This document shows positions 35,920-46,191 of a stretch of DNA of 64,000 nt, piece after piece. The stretch is from assembly GCA_034359265.1 (NCBI GenBank), contig CP136890.1:65907501-65971500 (forward strand). The letters run 5' to 3'. The position numbers were made by a program, and so were the translations under genes. The notes under the pieces are model-generated. The model searched no databases. It had not been told where the DNA came from and saw nothing but the letters and a program-made list of their open reading frames with translations. Source of the DNA: Canna indica (lineage: Eukaryota; Streptophyta; Magnoliopsida; Zingiberales; Cannaceae). Position 1 is the stretch's first letter, and each line of letters starts with the position of its first letter.

Positions 35920-35922
35920 GTA

Positions 35923-36600
35923 CAAGAAAAATGGCTGATGGAAAAGAATGATACTGACAATGCAGGAATGAAATGGATTACTGAATTGATTGCTACATCA
36001 CTATGGCATTTGTGGAAGAACAGAAACGATTGTTGTTTTAACAAGAAAAATTGGTGGATGAATTCTATACTTTGCAAAGCAATTTCTGATATCCTGTGGA
36101 ATCAAACTGAAAGAACAGAATTGAATGAGAATGAGAACATGAATATATGTACTTGTGATACTGTATCTAAAAAGAACTTCTAGTGTGATAATAGAAGCAT
36201 GCACAAGTGTGATGCTGCTTGGAAATCAAAGGAGTTTAAAGCAAGTTTGGGGTTCACGGTTACTGATAAAAATGGAAAATCAATTGTAAACTGCAGTAGT
36301 TCCAAAATAGCATGCTCACCTTTAGCAGCCAAAATCTGGGCAATTTGATTGGGTATCAACAAAGCTATGGAACTGAGATTCAAGCATATTAAACTTCATA
36401 CTGATAGCTTGCAAGCTGTAAATATCTTGGGTTAAGAAATAAAAGCCCCCTTGGCACGTCCATAGCCTTGTATTGGACATTCATGAAATCAGTAAGAAGT
36501 TAGAGACTATAGAATGGATTCACATCAAGAAAGAGTTAAATTCTGCAGCTCATAACCTTGCTAAGGTTGGATTCAATAATGCACGGAATAGTGATCAATA
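35923..36600 (+). pseudogene. LINE 2 ORF2, C-terminal RNase H (RVT_3 type)
   Basis: After the CACTA insertion the frame continues GMKWITELIATSLWHLWKNR and, from about 36190, the RNase H fold (CDAAWKSKEFKASLGF, LKLHTDSLQAV-like IKLHTDSLQAVNIL, IKKELNSAAHNLAKVG). Stops at about 36181, 36348 and 36433 are present. This is the end of ORF2. Confidence 0.85.
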
Positions 36601-36812
36601 GTAATATGAGAGGTCATTGTAATACATTTTGTTTTTGTTCTGAAAATGTAAACTCTGAGGTTGATCTTAATAGAAGTGGGATGGTTCAGAGGGAATATTT
36701 TTCTATTCATACTGGAGGCGAGGGAAGCCCCTACCATTCTGCCCCTTCCATCCTCCACTTGAGCAGGAAGGAAGTGACCCTTTTACTGAGCTTCTTTTTT
36801 TAAAAAAAACAT

Positions 36813-36825
36813 CAAAGTAATTAAA
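36813..36825. repeat. Target-site duplication, right copy, of LINE 2
   Basis: CAAAGTAATTAAA, identical to 14831-14843, directly after the A-rich tail of the LINE. Confidence 0.93.
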
Positions 36826-37393
36826 TCGGAAGTTAACTAATGACTCAACCGGATCAATATTTGTTATTTAAAGATATGCCAAAACCTGGAAAGCTTTTCT
36901 TGAGGAGGGCAAAGTGGCAAGGAATCTGAGCAACTCATTGATTCTTAGACATGAAAATATTATCTAAGATTTGGCACAAAAGTCAAAGAAAAACACTTGT
37001 TTCAACGCGACAAATCTCCACGTGGTGTTGATTCACGTAAAAAAATTAATTAGAAATAAATATATATAGAATTTATTAGAACGAGACAAAGATCTGGATT
37101 CTTTATATATAATTTCCTTTAACCATCATCATTCATCAACAAAAACTCTAGAGCAAGAAGAAACAGCCAATCCGATCCTCTTCTGTATTATATATTATCA
37201 TATGTTACCCAAAATGAATATATAAACAAGATCCTAATTAATTAATTACATAGAAACAAAACATAGATGATGGAATTCGCAAACACATTCCGTTGCTGCA
37301 TGAAATTTAATTTCTGAAATGTTTTTGCGAAGTCCCTCTTGATTAATTCGAATTAATTAAGGGTATTGAAATTAAGAACTCAATCTGAGGGTA
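36826..37393. other. 3' flank of the host gene (minus-strand downstream region)
   Basis: AT-rich sequence downstream of the minus-strand gene at 37394-38830. It likely holds the 3' untranslated region; several TTTATT/AATAAA-type words are present, but a single polyadenylation site cannot be chosen. Confidence 0.4.
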
Positions 37394-38830
37394 TTAATTA
37401 CTAGAGCTGTGCGATTCACGTCGACGTTCCTCGTACCACAGCATGCAGCTCAGCCCGACGAGGACCTCGACGACGGCGGCCTCCGTCTTCTCCAAGTCGG
37501 CGAAGTGCAGCGTCTGCAGCAACAGCGCTCTCGGCTGCATGTAGAATCGTTGCTGCCGCTCCATGTTGCGCTCGTCCTGCCACCGAAGCGTGTCGTCGGC
37601 CACCGGCCCCAGCCAGGCCAAGATTGCTGCCACCGCTTCCCTCCACCCCTCGGCCAACGACCCGTCCACCGTCGTCCCCCCCTCCCTCCGCCACCACTCC
37701 CTCAGCTTCGTCCTCACCGCACCCCGTATCCCTGCCGGCATCATCTCGTACAGCTCCTCCCTCGTCGCCGCCTCTTCCTCCTCCTCCGACTCCGCGTCCC
37801 CCGGCGCTGACGATCGCATCTTCAGCAGCCTCCGCGCGAGCACGACCATGTTGGCGTACCGTAGCGCGAGTCCCGACCCGCCGACGGTGCTCGGACCTGC
37901 TTCCATCAATTTGCTCAGACTCTCGAACGGCGTGTCGGGCTCGTCTTTTACGATGAAGATTGGGGCTGAGTTATTCAGGAAGGCGGCGTTCTTCGCCACC
38001 GGTAGCCGCTCCAGCGGTCCCGACGTGTATTTGCCTGAGTTATACTTATCTGGTTTGCCCCAGTGCATAAGAACATAAGGGCCGAAGACGACGCAGATTC
38101 TGGCGAAGACGGTGATTACCGCGCGAACCATGACCTCCACGGCCTTGTCATAGGTCTTGTTCCACAGCGACTCCTCCTTGAGATGCCGGACCTTTTGGCG
38201 CCGCGAACGGAGCTCGATCTGGACGGAGTCTACTTGGGCGGGCGTGGCGGGCGGCTTCTGCATCGGGATCGGGCCGCTGTGCCGTCGATACTGCTCCATC
38301 CGCCGCTCCGACGCCTCCAGTTCGTTCAGCGCCTCCAGCTCGGCGTACAGCCGGGACGTTGCCTCCACGTAGTTCTCCATCTTCTTTATCCTCTTCTCTA
38401 CCGTCTTCGCGGTCGTGCCAAGCCCGAGGTGGTCGAGGTCGCCGGTGCCGCCCCCACCGCGGAGGAAGCCGCACCATCCGCCGGCCTTGAGTTCGGCGTA
38501 GAACCGGTGGAAGCCACGGAGGAGAGGGTCGTCACACTTGGGTCCGAGGCAGGAGATGGCGACCACGGATTTGTCGAGCTCGGCGAGCTGCTCGGCGCAG
38601 GCGAGGCGGAGGAGGAAGCTCTGGTCCTTGGAGGTAAGATATCCCACGCCCTGGGACCGCATGTCGGTGCGGAGGCGGCGGACCTCCTCTTCGGCGAGGG
38701 AGCGGTGGAGGCAGACGAGGCGGGACATCACCGTCGCCGCCTCGAAGGCGAGGATTCCGACGACGGGCCGGTCCGGCTCGATGTTGCCAACGAGCAATCG
38801 CAGGTCAGCAAGAACTTTGGGAACTCCCAT
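37394..38830 (-). CDS. DUF3475/DUF668 protein, PSK-simulator (PSI)-like, intronless
   Basis: An uninterrupted frame of 478 codons starts with ATG at 38830 and ends at 37394. Residues about 24-81 (VGILAFEAATVMSRLVCLH ... LRLACAEQLAEL) form the DUF3475 domain and residues about 319-410 (LALRYANMVVLARRL ... YEMMPAGIRGAVRTKLREWW) form DUF668, the pair that defines the plant PSI family linked to phytosulfokine/brassinosteroid growth signalling. A charged helical stretch (about 138-182) lies between. The intronless structure and length fit the shorter clade of this family rather than PSI1. Gly2 follows Met1, but residue 6 is Val, so N-myristoylation is doubtful. The coding part is strikingly GC-rich against AT-rich flanks. 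This is the only clearly intact host gene; exact function is unknown. Confidence 0.9.
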   Translation of the reverse strand: MGVPKVLADLRLLVGNIEPDRPVVGILAFEAATVMSRLVCLHRSLAEEEVRRLRTDMRSQGVGYLTSKDQSFLLRLACAEQLAELDKSVVAISCLGPKCDDPLLRGFHRFYAELKAGGWCGFLRGGGGTGDLDHLGLGTTAKTVEKRIKKMENYVEATSRLYAELEALNELEASERRMEQYRRHSGPIPMQKPPATPAQVDSVQIELRSRRQKVRHLKEESLWNKTYDKAVEVMVRAVITVFARICVVFGPYVLMHWGKPDKYNSGKYTSGPLERLPVAKNAAFLNNSAPIFIVKDEPDTPFESLSKLMEAGPSTVGGSGLALRYANMVVLARRLLKMRSSAPGDAESEEEEEAATREELYEMMPAGIRGAVRTKLREWWRREGGTTVDGSLAEGWREAVAAILAWLGPVADDTLRWQDERNMERQQRFYMQPRALLLQTLHFADLEKTEAAVVEVLVGLSCMLWYEERRRESHSSSN

Positions 38831-39250
38831 GCCGATCGATTAAATCTTTCTTCCTATTCCGATTCGTGGAATCAGATTTGGTTAATTTGTTACGCGGGAA
38901 TTTGTTGGATATAATAAAGAGAAGGAAGCGAGGGCATTTCCAGGAGCCTTCTTCTCGGGGGGCGCACGCGGTTGCAAGGTTTCAGACGTATATGGCAGCG
39001 AAGCCAAGCCAACATAGGAGAGAGAAGAAAAAAGATAGTATCGGTCGATGATGTGTCTCGATTTGGTTCGGCGATGGATGGAGAAAAGGAGAACGGCAAA
39101 GAAGTCTGCGTTTACCGCTATGCTGGCTTCCTTTTCAATTATTCTCACCCACACGCAAAACCGCCTCACTTTCTTACCACCCTTTTAGTTGGTACTAATC
39201 TTGGGACCCATCTATTAGTCCAGTAAGGGCAATGTAGATGGAAAGGAGAG
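38831..39250 (-). promoter_or_regulatory. Upstream region of the PSI-like gene
   Basis: Directly upstream on the minus strand, with moderate GC, a GATATAATAAAG word near 38908 and pyrimidine-rich stretches. No well-defined TATA box or transcription start can be fixed by eye. Confidence 0.35.
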
Positions 39251-40677
39251 TAAGGAGCAAAACGAGCTACTTAAATTAATTCCTCCGCCGTTTGTTCCCT
39301 TCTTCATAGTCACAACCGCGTGGATTCTTTTAACCCATCTAAGGTATTAGTTAGTGGTTCCCACGCCGCCTCCCATCTAATCCGAAGGTGGTACAAGCAC
39401 GGGTGCTGATTAAAGATGGTCTACTTGGTTGCTCCGCCTACGGGGCCCACAATAGAATTCCTTGTGTTGGTTGGCTCAAGGTGGGCCAGGCCTGGAGTCG
39501 TCTAGTAAACCGAGTCCACTCAAGCACAGCGACCGCAAGTTACACGTTGTTCATCGGAGCATGCAACTTCCAATTTTAACTCTTCTGGGCGTCCAAATAC
39601 AAGGCATGCTCGCAACATGTACAAAATGATCGATCAAATATTAGTCAAATTGTTGCCAATAACAAGTACATTCCCGGAATTAAGATTATCATTATTGTCG
39701 TGAGGAAATTAGTTTTGACGTTGACCGGAGTCTTAGTCTCAATTTTTGTTATGAATTTATAAAAATAAATGTAAGAAATACTATAATTTATCAAAGACAT
39801 TGTTTTCCTAAAGGGTTGGGTACTAATGTTGAGGTTATCATTAACATGTGATTGCACTAACAAGCTAAACATAGTTAAAACTTAATCAAGTCAATTCCCC
39901 CTAATTTTCTGTACTCCACGACCAAGTTGTTGAATGTCCACAGACCACAGTTGTAAACGGCCAAACCGATGTTTATGTTTGCCATCACATTATTTAACTC
40001 AATCAAATTAATTAAATTTGACTGCGCGTGCTCTGTAGAGCTCCCTATTTGTCAACGTTTGCTTTAAATTTACGTGTGCTGATGGGTCCCGCGAACCTGA
40101 CTCGGTTTGCGATTTTACGGTCGATTGTGTCCGGGTTAATTAACCAGATTTGGTTTTGTCCTCCTTGGGAGTGTGGATTTGACTCGTGACGTGACGCGCC
40201 GACCCGGTTAATTATGGTCAAAGGCGAGCAAATATTTGTGTAGGTGGATGTTGACTAAATTATACACGCATTCCACAGGGAAAATGAGCTATTCATAGTT
40301 TCACACACATGTATCTAGTTCATGCTGGTATTCTTCGATTCAGATTATATTCCTTTTCAAATATTTAAGACACTGATATGATACTCATAAAATTTATATT
40401 ATTTTTTCAATTAAAATTACTTCCATTTTAGTTAATAAGTAATTAATTATTTATAAAATAGATATTTTATATGTTCTTGCTTCAAGTCGAGATGATGCAA
40501 TCTTGCGCGTCTTTCTGATTCGATGTGGCTCGGGTAGAGGGACTTGGAAAGATACTCCAACGCTCAAGTAAGAAAAAATTCCATGTGTGAATATATAGTT
40601 AGTATCTGTCATGTCTATATTAGTGCAGGATAAGGAATGAGTCAAACGATGATGCCTCCCCGAATTTCGTGGGATAT
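39251..40677. other. Intergenic DNA without recognised features
   Basis: Mixed composition, no coding frame with recognisable content, no clear repeat structure and no RNA gene seen. Confidence 0.5.
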
Positions 40678-40892
40678 CACTATAAAAAATATCATTTTTT
40701 GTGACCACTATTAATGAGGGTCGCACGACGGCCCTCAGCAAAACTATATTTTTTCAAGGGTCGGACGTTGGCCCAACAAAACTATATTTTTTTGAGGGTC
40801 GAACGACGGCACCCAACAAAACTATGTTATCCCAAGTACCTCCGTCGAGCCCCCAACAAAATATAAATTTTTCGAGGGTCAACCACTGGCCT
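40678..40892 (+). mobile_element. CACTA-like terminus remnant with about 40-bp tandem repeats
   Basis: CACTATAAAAAATATCA at 40678 resembles a CACTA tip. It is followed by four to five degenerate units with GAGGGTCG, ACGACGGCCC and AACAAAACTATATTTTTT words (about 40713-40890). The sequence breaks off abruptly where viral sequence begins at about 40893. No transposase and no other end were found. Confidence 0.6.
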
Positions 40893-41916
40893 ACTACAAA
40901 GAAGCTTGAAGGACTTAAGCTTCTGTAGCAAGATCCCTATACCAGGATATTACCAAAAGACCAAGAAATACGGCCTCAGAAAGGCCAAAACATACAGAGG
41001 AAAGCCACATGAGACTCATGTGCGCGTCTTTAAGAGAAAATATTCAGATAAGGTGAGAAGGTGTAAATGCTTCATATGCGGAGAAGAAGGGCACTTTGCC
41101 CGAGAATGTAGAAAGAAGCAAGGGAATATTGCCAGGGCGGAAATTATAGAAAATTTAGAGCTATCTGAAGACTGGGATGTCATATCTGTAGAACAGAACG
41201 AACTAGATAGTGAGGCCATCTGCTCGTTTTCAGAAGAAGAAGCAGGGATGGCAAAATCCCTCACTACTGAACTGAATGACCTCCCCTATGAAACAGCCAT
41301 GATGTTAACAGAAGAACAGGCTTACACATGGAGGAAGCAGGTAACCCTTCCTGAGCCCATGAAAGATTGCCTACATAATTGGGAGGATAATAGCCCAGTC
41401 CCTAAGGGACATGAGAAATGCACATTGTGCAAAGAACAGACAAACCCGAAGATGAGAGCCCACTGCAACGGGTGCCATCTAACCGTCTGCCCAATGTGTT
41501 CCAAATTCAACTTAGGCAGAAAAATCATCATACAGAGGTCAAGTATTGTGCCGTATGATGATAAAGACTCGCTGATTGGTGAACTGTTGGATTACATCAA
41601 ATATCTACTGGCAGAAAACCAAAGGTTGAAAGAGGAGATCCAGAGATATGAACTAGCTCAGGAGGTGGTAGATCTAGAAGAGAAAGCAAAGGAAAAAGGA
41701 AAATTCGTAGCCAGGGATGACAGTGCAGGAGAAAGCTCACAAAGAAACACTGGAATCCACTTCAGAGAATCTGGAAATAAATTATCTGACGAAGAGTTGC
41801 AGAGTGTAGTACCCGAGCCGAAGATAGGAAAAAGGGTGCTAAACTGACTGTATAACATGGAAATACAAATGGATATACCAGGGGTCAAGGTGTTCAAAAT
41901 ACAGGCTATTCTGGAT
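40893..41916 (+). pseudogene. Viral copy A: coat protein C-terminal part with both cysteine motifs
   Basis: The sequence begins inside the coat protein region (equivalent to 48198 in copy B). It contains the CXCX2CX4HX4C knuckle at 41062-41109 and the CX2CX11CX2CX4CX2C motif at 41419-41499. A TGA at 41845-41847 replaces a CGA present in copy B, and the region ends at the duplication junction 41916/41917. The upstream movement protein and most of the coat protein are missing in this copy. Confidence 0.9.
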
Positions 41917-42479
41917 AGCCCATGAAAGATCGCCTACATAATTGGGAGGATTATAGCCCAGTCCCTAAGGGACATAAGAAATGCACATTGTGCAAAGAAC
42001 AGACGAACCCGAAGATAAGAGCCCACTGCAAGGGGTGCCATCTAACCGTCTGCCCAATGTGTTCCAAATTCAACTTAGGCAGAAAAATCATCATACAGAG
42101 GTCAAGTATTGTGCCGTATGATGATAAAGACTCGCTGATTGGTGAACTGTTGGATTACATCAAATATCTGCTGGCAGAAAACCAAAGGTTGAAAGAGGAG
42201 ATCCAGAGATATGAACTAGCTCAGGAGGTGGTCGAGCTAGTAGAGAAAGCAAACGAAAAAGGAAAATCCGTAACCAGGGATAACAGTGCAGGAGAAATCT
42301 CACAAAGAAGCACTGGAATCCACTTCAGAGAATCTACAAATAAATTATCTGACGAAGAGTTGCAGAGTGTAGTACCCGAGCCGAAGATAGGAAAACGGGT
42401 GCTAAACCGACTGTATAACATGGAAATACAAATGGATATACCAGGGGTCAAGGTGTTCAAAATACAGGCTATTCTGGAC
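41354..42479 (+). repeat. 563-bp tandem duplication within viral copy A
   Basis: 41354-41916 is repeated as 41917-42479 with few differences. The junction lies at an AGCCCATGAAAG word. The second cysteine motif is thereby doubled (41419-41499 and 41982-42062). The length is not a multiple of three, so the reading frame changes across the junction. Copy B has a single version. Confidence 0.95.
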
Positions 42480-44510
42480 ACTGGTGCAACGGTATGCTGC
42501 ATTGACCAAGAGGTGGTACCCCCAAAGGCAATGGAACCTAGCGCATATCCTATTCAGATAAACGGAGTTAAATCGCAGCAGACAGCGAGACTCAAATTAA
42601 AGGGTGGACAGATGTCCATCGAAGAGAACCGCTTTCGGATACCCTTCCCCTATGCCTTCCGAATGGGGAAACGGGATGGCATACAAATGCTAATTGGTTG
42701 CAACTTTATTAGAGCCATGTAGGGTGGCTTGAGGATCGAAGGTCAATATGTGACCTTCTATAAGAATGTAACCATAATTACGGCAAAAATAGACGCCGAA
42801 GTAACCGCGGCAGCCGCAGTACGAGAACTGGACCTCACAAAAATAGAATACATAGATGTACAAAGAGCCGTTGCGTACAGCTGTGGCACAGAATCCCAGC
42901 AATTCAAGCATAAGTTTGCCCCCTTATTAGCAAAATTGAGGGAACAAGGTTACATTGGTGACGATCCAGTGAAACACTGGGCTAAAAATCAAGTGACCTG
43001 CAAGCTGGACATAATAAACCCAGATCTCACAGTGCAGGATAAGCCCCTTAAACACGTCACCCCCAAAATGAAGGAGCAATTTAGCAGACATACCCAAGAG
43101 CTGCTAAAAATTGGAGTCATTCGGCCAAGTTCAAGCAGGCAAAGAACAATGGCCATCATTGTGAATTCAGGAACCACTATAGATCTGATCACAGGAAAAG
43201 AAATAAAAGGAAAGGAAAGAATGATGTCTAATTACAGAACTCTCAACGATAACACCCATAAAGATCAATATAGTTTGCCAGGCATTAATACTATATTGAA
43301 AAGGATCGGGAACAGCAAAATATTCTCGAAATTTGACTTAAAGAGCGGTTTCCACCAAGTAGCTATGGACCCAGAGTCCATACCCTGGACAACATTCGTG
43401 GTCCCAGGAGGATTATACGAATGGCTGGTAATGCCCTTTGGTCTGAAGAATGCACCTGCAGTATTTCAAAGGAAGATGGACAAATGCTTCCAAGGTACAG
43501 AGAATTTTATTGCGGTATATATTGATGATATCTTAGTATTTTCAGAAGACGAAAGGCAGCACGCGAGACACCTGGAAAAGATGTTAACAATCTGTGAAGA
43601 ATGGGGACTAGTTCTATCCCCCACTAAGATAAAAATAGCAACAGAGGAGGTCGAGTTTTTAGGGGCTGTTATCGGTAACCAGAGGATAAAACTTCAGCCC
43701 CACATCATGAATAAGATCATTAGCTTTGATGATGGAAAACTCAAAGAGAAGGCAGGTCTGAGATCCTGGCTTGGCATTCTTAACTACGTCAGAGCCTATA
43801 TTCCCAACTTGGGAACGCTCCTAGGGCTACTTTACTCTAAAACGAGCCCCCATGGAGACAAAAGAATCAAACAGTCTGATCATCTCTTGATTAAAAGGAT
43901 AAAAGACCTGGTCCAGAACCTCCCAGACTTAGAGCTACCCCCTCTGAATTCCTATATTATTCTAGAAACCGATGGTTGTATGGAAGGTTGGGGTGGACTA
44001 TGCAAATGAAAAAGAAAGAAAGACGACCCAAGAAGTACTGAGAAAGTTTGTGCTTACGCCAGTGGAAAATTCCCAGTGGTTAAATCAACCATAGATGCAA
44101 AATTTTTCGCCTGCATGGAAACCTTAAGGTCGATGAAGATCCATTACCTGGATCAAGAAGAAATAACTCTGAGAACATACTGTCAGGCAATAATAAGTTT
44201 TTATAACAAGTCGTCACAAAATAAACCCTCAAGAGTTCGCTGGATCAATTTCGTGGAGTTTGTAACAGGAACAGGGGTCCAAATCAAGTTTGAACATATT
44301 GATGGAAAAATGAACATACTAGCATATTCGCTCTCAAGATTAACTGCCAACATGATTCAAATTGGCAGTCCTGATAAGATCTCAGAACACCTGATGGAGC
44401 TTGAAAAGGCAATCACAGAAGTGGAACATGCCCCAGAAGAAATTATCAGGGAGCTAGATCAAGTTATCAGAAGGATTGATAGCTTGATGATCACTGAAAG
44501 CTCAACCTAA
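41917..44510 (+). pseudogene. Viral copy A: protease, reverse transcriptase and RNase H
   Basis: One frame runs through the second version of the cysteine motif, the aspartic protease DTGA at 42477-42488, the reverse transcriptase with YIDD at 43518-43529 and the RNase H region (LETDGCMEGWGG at about 43966). It is interrupted by TAG at 42720-42722 and TGA at 44007-44009, where copy B has CAG and TGG. The polyprotein ends at 44510. Confidence 0.93.
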
Positions 44511-44584
44511 AATCCAAAGTTCGAAAGTGGTGAAAACCCACCACACCGCAATATTACTGTAAATTATTATTTTTTTTGCAGAAA

Positions 44585-44995
44585 ATGGTTCTGGAAGCAT
44601 TGAAAGATGCAGTGCTAGGCAACAGCCTGATGAGGCCACAAACCAAGAGGGACGTCTCCTCTGCCTAATTTTGGGGAACTATTTGCGGAGCCACAGGGCT
44701 CCAAGAACTAGAGCGATTGACCAGCGACCTGTTATTCAATTACCCCCGGTCAATGCAATGGGAACATCAGACTATAGCGAAAGCCGGAAGGATTCGCAAG
44801 GACCAGGCAAGAAAGACCCTGGATGAGATGGAAGCCCTTCTGGCCATAACATATCTTCAAAAGGCCCGACTTGAGTAGTGGAGCAGCAAGGATAACTGGG
44901 CCAGAGATGCCATTGGGCCGGTGAATAATAACATTATGTCACTCGTCCAATGCCACGAAGCCCTGGAACAAATCATACAAAGCGGCGAGTACTGA
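44585..44995 (+). pseudogene. Viral copy A: small 3' ORF (ORF4-like) downstream of the polyprotein
   Basis: ATG at 44585 opens a frame of 136 codons ending TGA at 44993-44995, broken by TAA at 44666 and TAG at 44876. The corresponding frame in copy B lacks both stops but has frame-changing indels. The predicted product has a long charged helical part rich in Arg, Lys and Glu. A TTTTTTTTGCAG tract lies just before the ATG, like a splice acceptor. No homologue is recognised by eye; rice tungro bacilliform virus has an ORF in this place that is expressed by splicing. Confidence 0.6.
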
Positions 44996-45283
44996 GGGCC
45001 CTACACCACAAAGGCTCAGGACCTGAAGACAAAGCATCACGACTTTCGGCATCACTATCTCAATAATGTAGGTAATTATTGTACTAGAGCATCTTTAAAG
45101 CAACCCACTAAGTCTATATGCCAGACTGTAAAGGCATCTCTTTAGGGCAATTATTGTACTATTATGCCCATCAAGTCACATCAAGGACGAATCCCAACTG
45201 TGGACAGCTAATATTTAGTGGACGATAGGGCCCCATGAGCACCTGCACTAATTATTAAGCTTCCTCGGGAAGCCATCTTGTGG

Positions 45284-45293
45284 CTATATATAG
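45284..45293 (+). promoter_or_regulatory. Viral pregenomic RNA promoter TATA box (copy A, drives copy B)
   Basis: CTATATATAG lies in the large intergenic region, about 160 bases upstream of the Met-tRNA primer site, the normal position of the 35S-type promoter in this family. The same box is at 52021-52030. Confidence 0.8.
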
Positions 45294-45453
45294 CACTCGT
45301 CCCTGAGGTTGCAGAGCAGACTGGAGACACCAGAAGTTCTACTCCTCCTTATCTGTAAACCTTTCCTATTTCCAATATATTTCCCGTTCCTCATTTCAAC
45401 TCAATGTTCTTAGTAGCCCGTAGCTGAAGTGAGACGACGCTTCCGCCCGACTT

Positions 45454-45465
45454 TGGTATCAGAGC
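45454..45465 (+). promoter_or_regulatory. Viral Met-tRNA primer binding site
   Basis: TGGTATCAGAGC marks position one of the viral genome by convention in this family. Only one intact copy is present in the array, at the A/B junction. Confidence 0.95.
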
Positions 45466-45790
45466 TTGCTTATTATTTCAATTTCAGGTATCTTCTTTTA
45501 AACAAGTCATTCATTTATTCCTATTTAGCAGTAATAGGCTATCATTTCTATCAGAAGTTGATCTTAAAATCTTAAGCCAAAACACTAAGGAGACGTGTAC
45601 TTAGGGTAGACGATAAAGGGGGAAGAGTACTCAAGAAGAGAAAAAGTACCACAACGTTCGCAATCCTAAGAAGGCACCTGGGTGAATTGGCCTAAAGGTT
45701 TAAAATCAACCAACGATAAATGGTGATATAACTAGAACTGCTAGGTTAAGGATAATTTGATTTGTTAAAAGAGTTTCTTGAAATATTCAT
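45466..45790 (+). other. Viral leader of copy B
   Basis: Leader between primer site and first ORF. A CAG/GTATCT word at 45485-45493 fits a plant splice donor. No long frame is open. Confidence 0.5.
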
Positions 45791-46129
45791 ATGAGTGATT
45801 GTCGACTTACTGCCAATAGCTCAACATATCTTGAAGCTTTAAAGGCAACAGAGTCCCTTGGACAACCTGCAGAAGGCTTTGTGAAGCCTAACGAAATAAC
45901 ACAGAAATTGTCACAGACACTATTCAAGCAACTAAATACCCTAACCCAATTGACAGTAAAAATCAGAGAGGACCTAGAGGATTTAAAAATCGCAGTGAAA
46001 AAACTAGAAGCTACTAAAGCAAAGGCAGTTGAGCCCGAAGACCTCACAAGTGCAATCGACAGTCTCCAAAAGGATTTACAAAAGCTAAGTATAGGAGGAC
46101 CAAGTGAGCCTAAAATCTCAAGGCCCTAA
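45791..46129 (+). CDS. Viral copy B: small upstream ORF (badnavirus ORF1/ORF2-type, coiled coil)
   Basis: ATG at 45791, 112 codons, stop TAA at 46127-46129, no internal breaks. The middle of the protein is a heptad-like helix (LFKQLNTLTQLTVKIREDL and on), with the word YLEALKATES near the start that recalls the small N-terminal ORF proteins of badnaviruses. Those proteins are thought to be virion-associated or assembly factors. Only this one small ORF is visible before the polyprotein, whereas badnaviruses usually have two. It is open in sequence, but there is no sign that it is used. Confidence 0.65.
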   Translation: MSDCRLTANSSTYLEALKATESLGQPAEGFVKPNEITQKLSQTLFKQLNTLTQLTVKIREDLEDLKIAVKKLEATKAKAVEPEDLTSAIDSLQKDLQKLSIGGPSEPKISRP

Positions 46130-46191
46130 GGAAAACTTTACTTTTTCAAAAATCCTGCGGATATTTTTAACGTCGAAAGAAAGAAAGCACA

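Larger units (their letters stand above)
14844..36812 (+). mobile_element. LINE 2 (non-LTR retrotransposon) split by two CACTA insertions
   Basis: The element begins just after the 13-bp duplication, has ORF1 starting at 14852, ORF2 starting at 31323, and ends in a short A-rich tail (TAAAAAAAACAT) before the second copy of the duplication at 36813. Subtracting the two CACTA elements and their duplicated target bases leaves about 6.1 kb, a normal length for a plant L1-like LINE. It contains an ORF1 with a DUF4283-like region and zinc knuckle, then endonuclease, reverse transcriptase, zinc-binding region and RNase H. Several stops and frameshifts make it inactive. Confidence 0.93.

Noticed and set aside
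37409..38914. Long plus-strand frames of up to 283 codons
   Set aside because: They are antisense to the DUF668 gene; high GC at third positions opens the opposite strand, and only the minus-strand product has domains.
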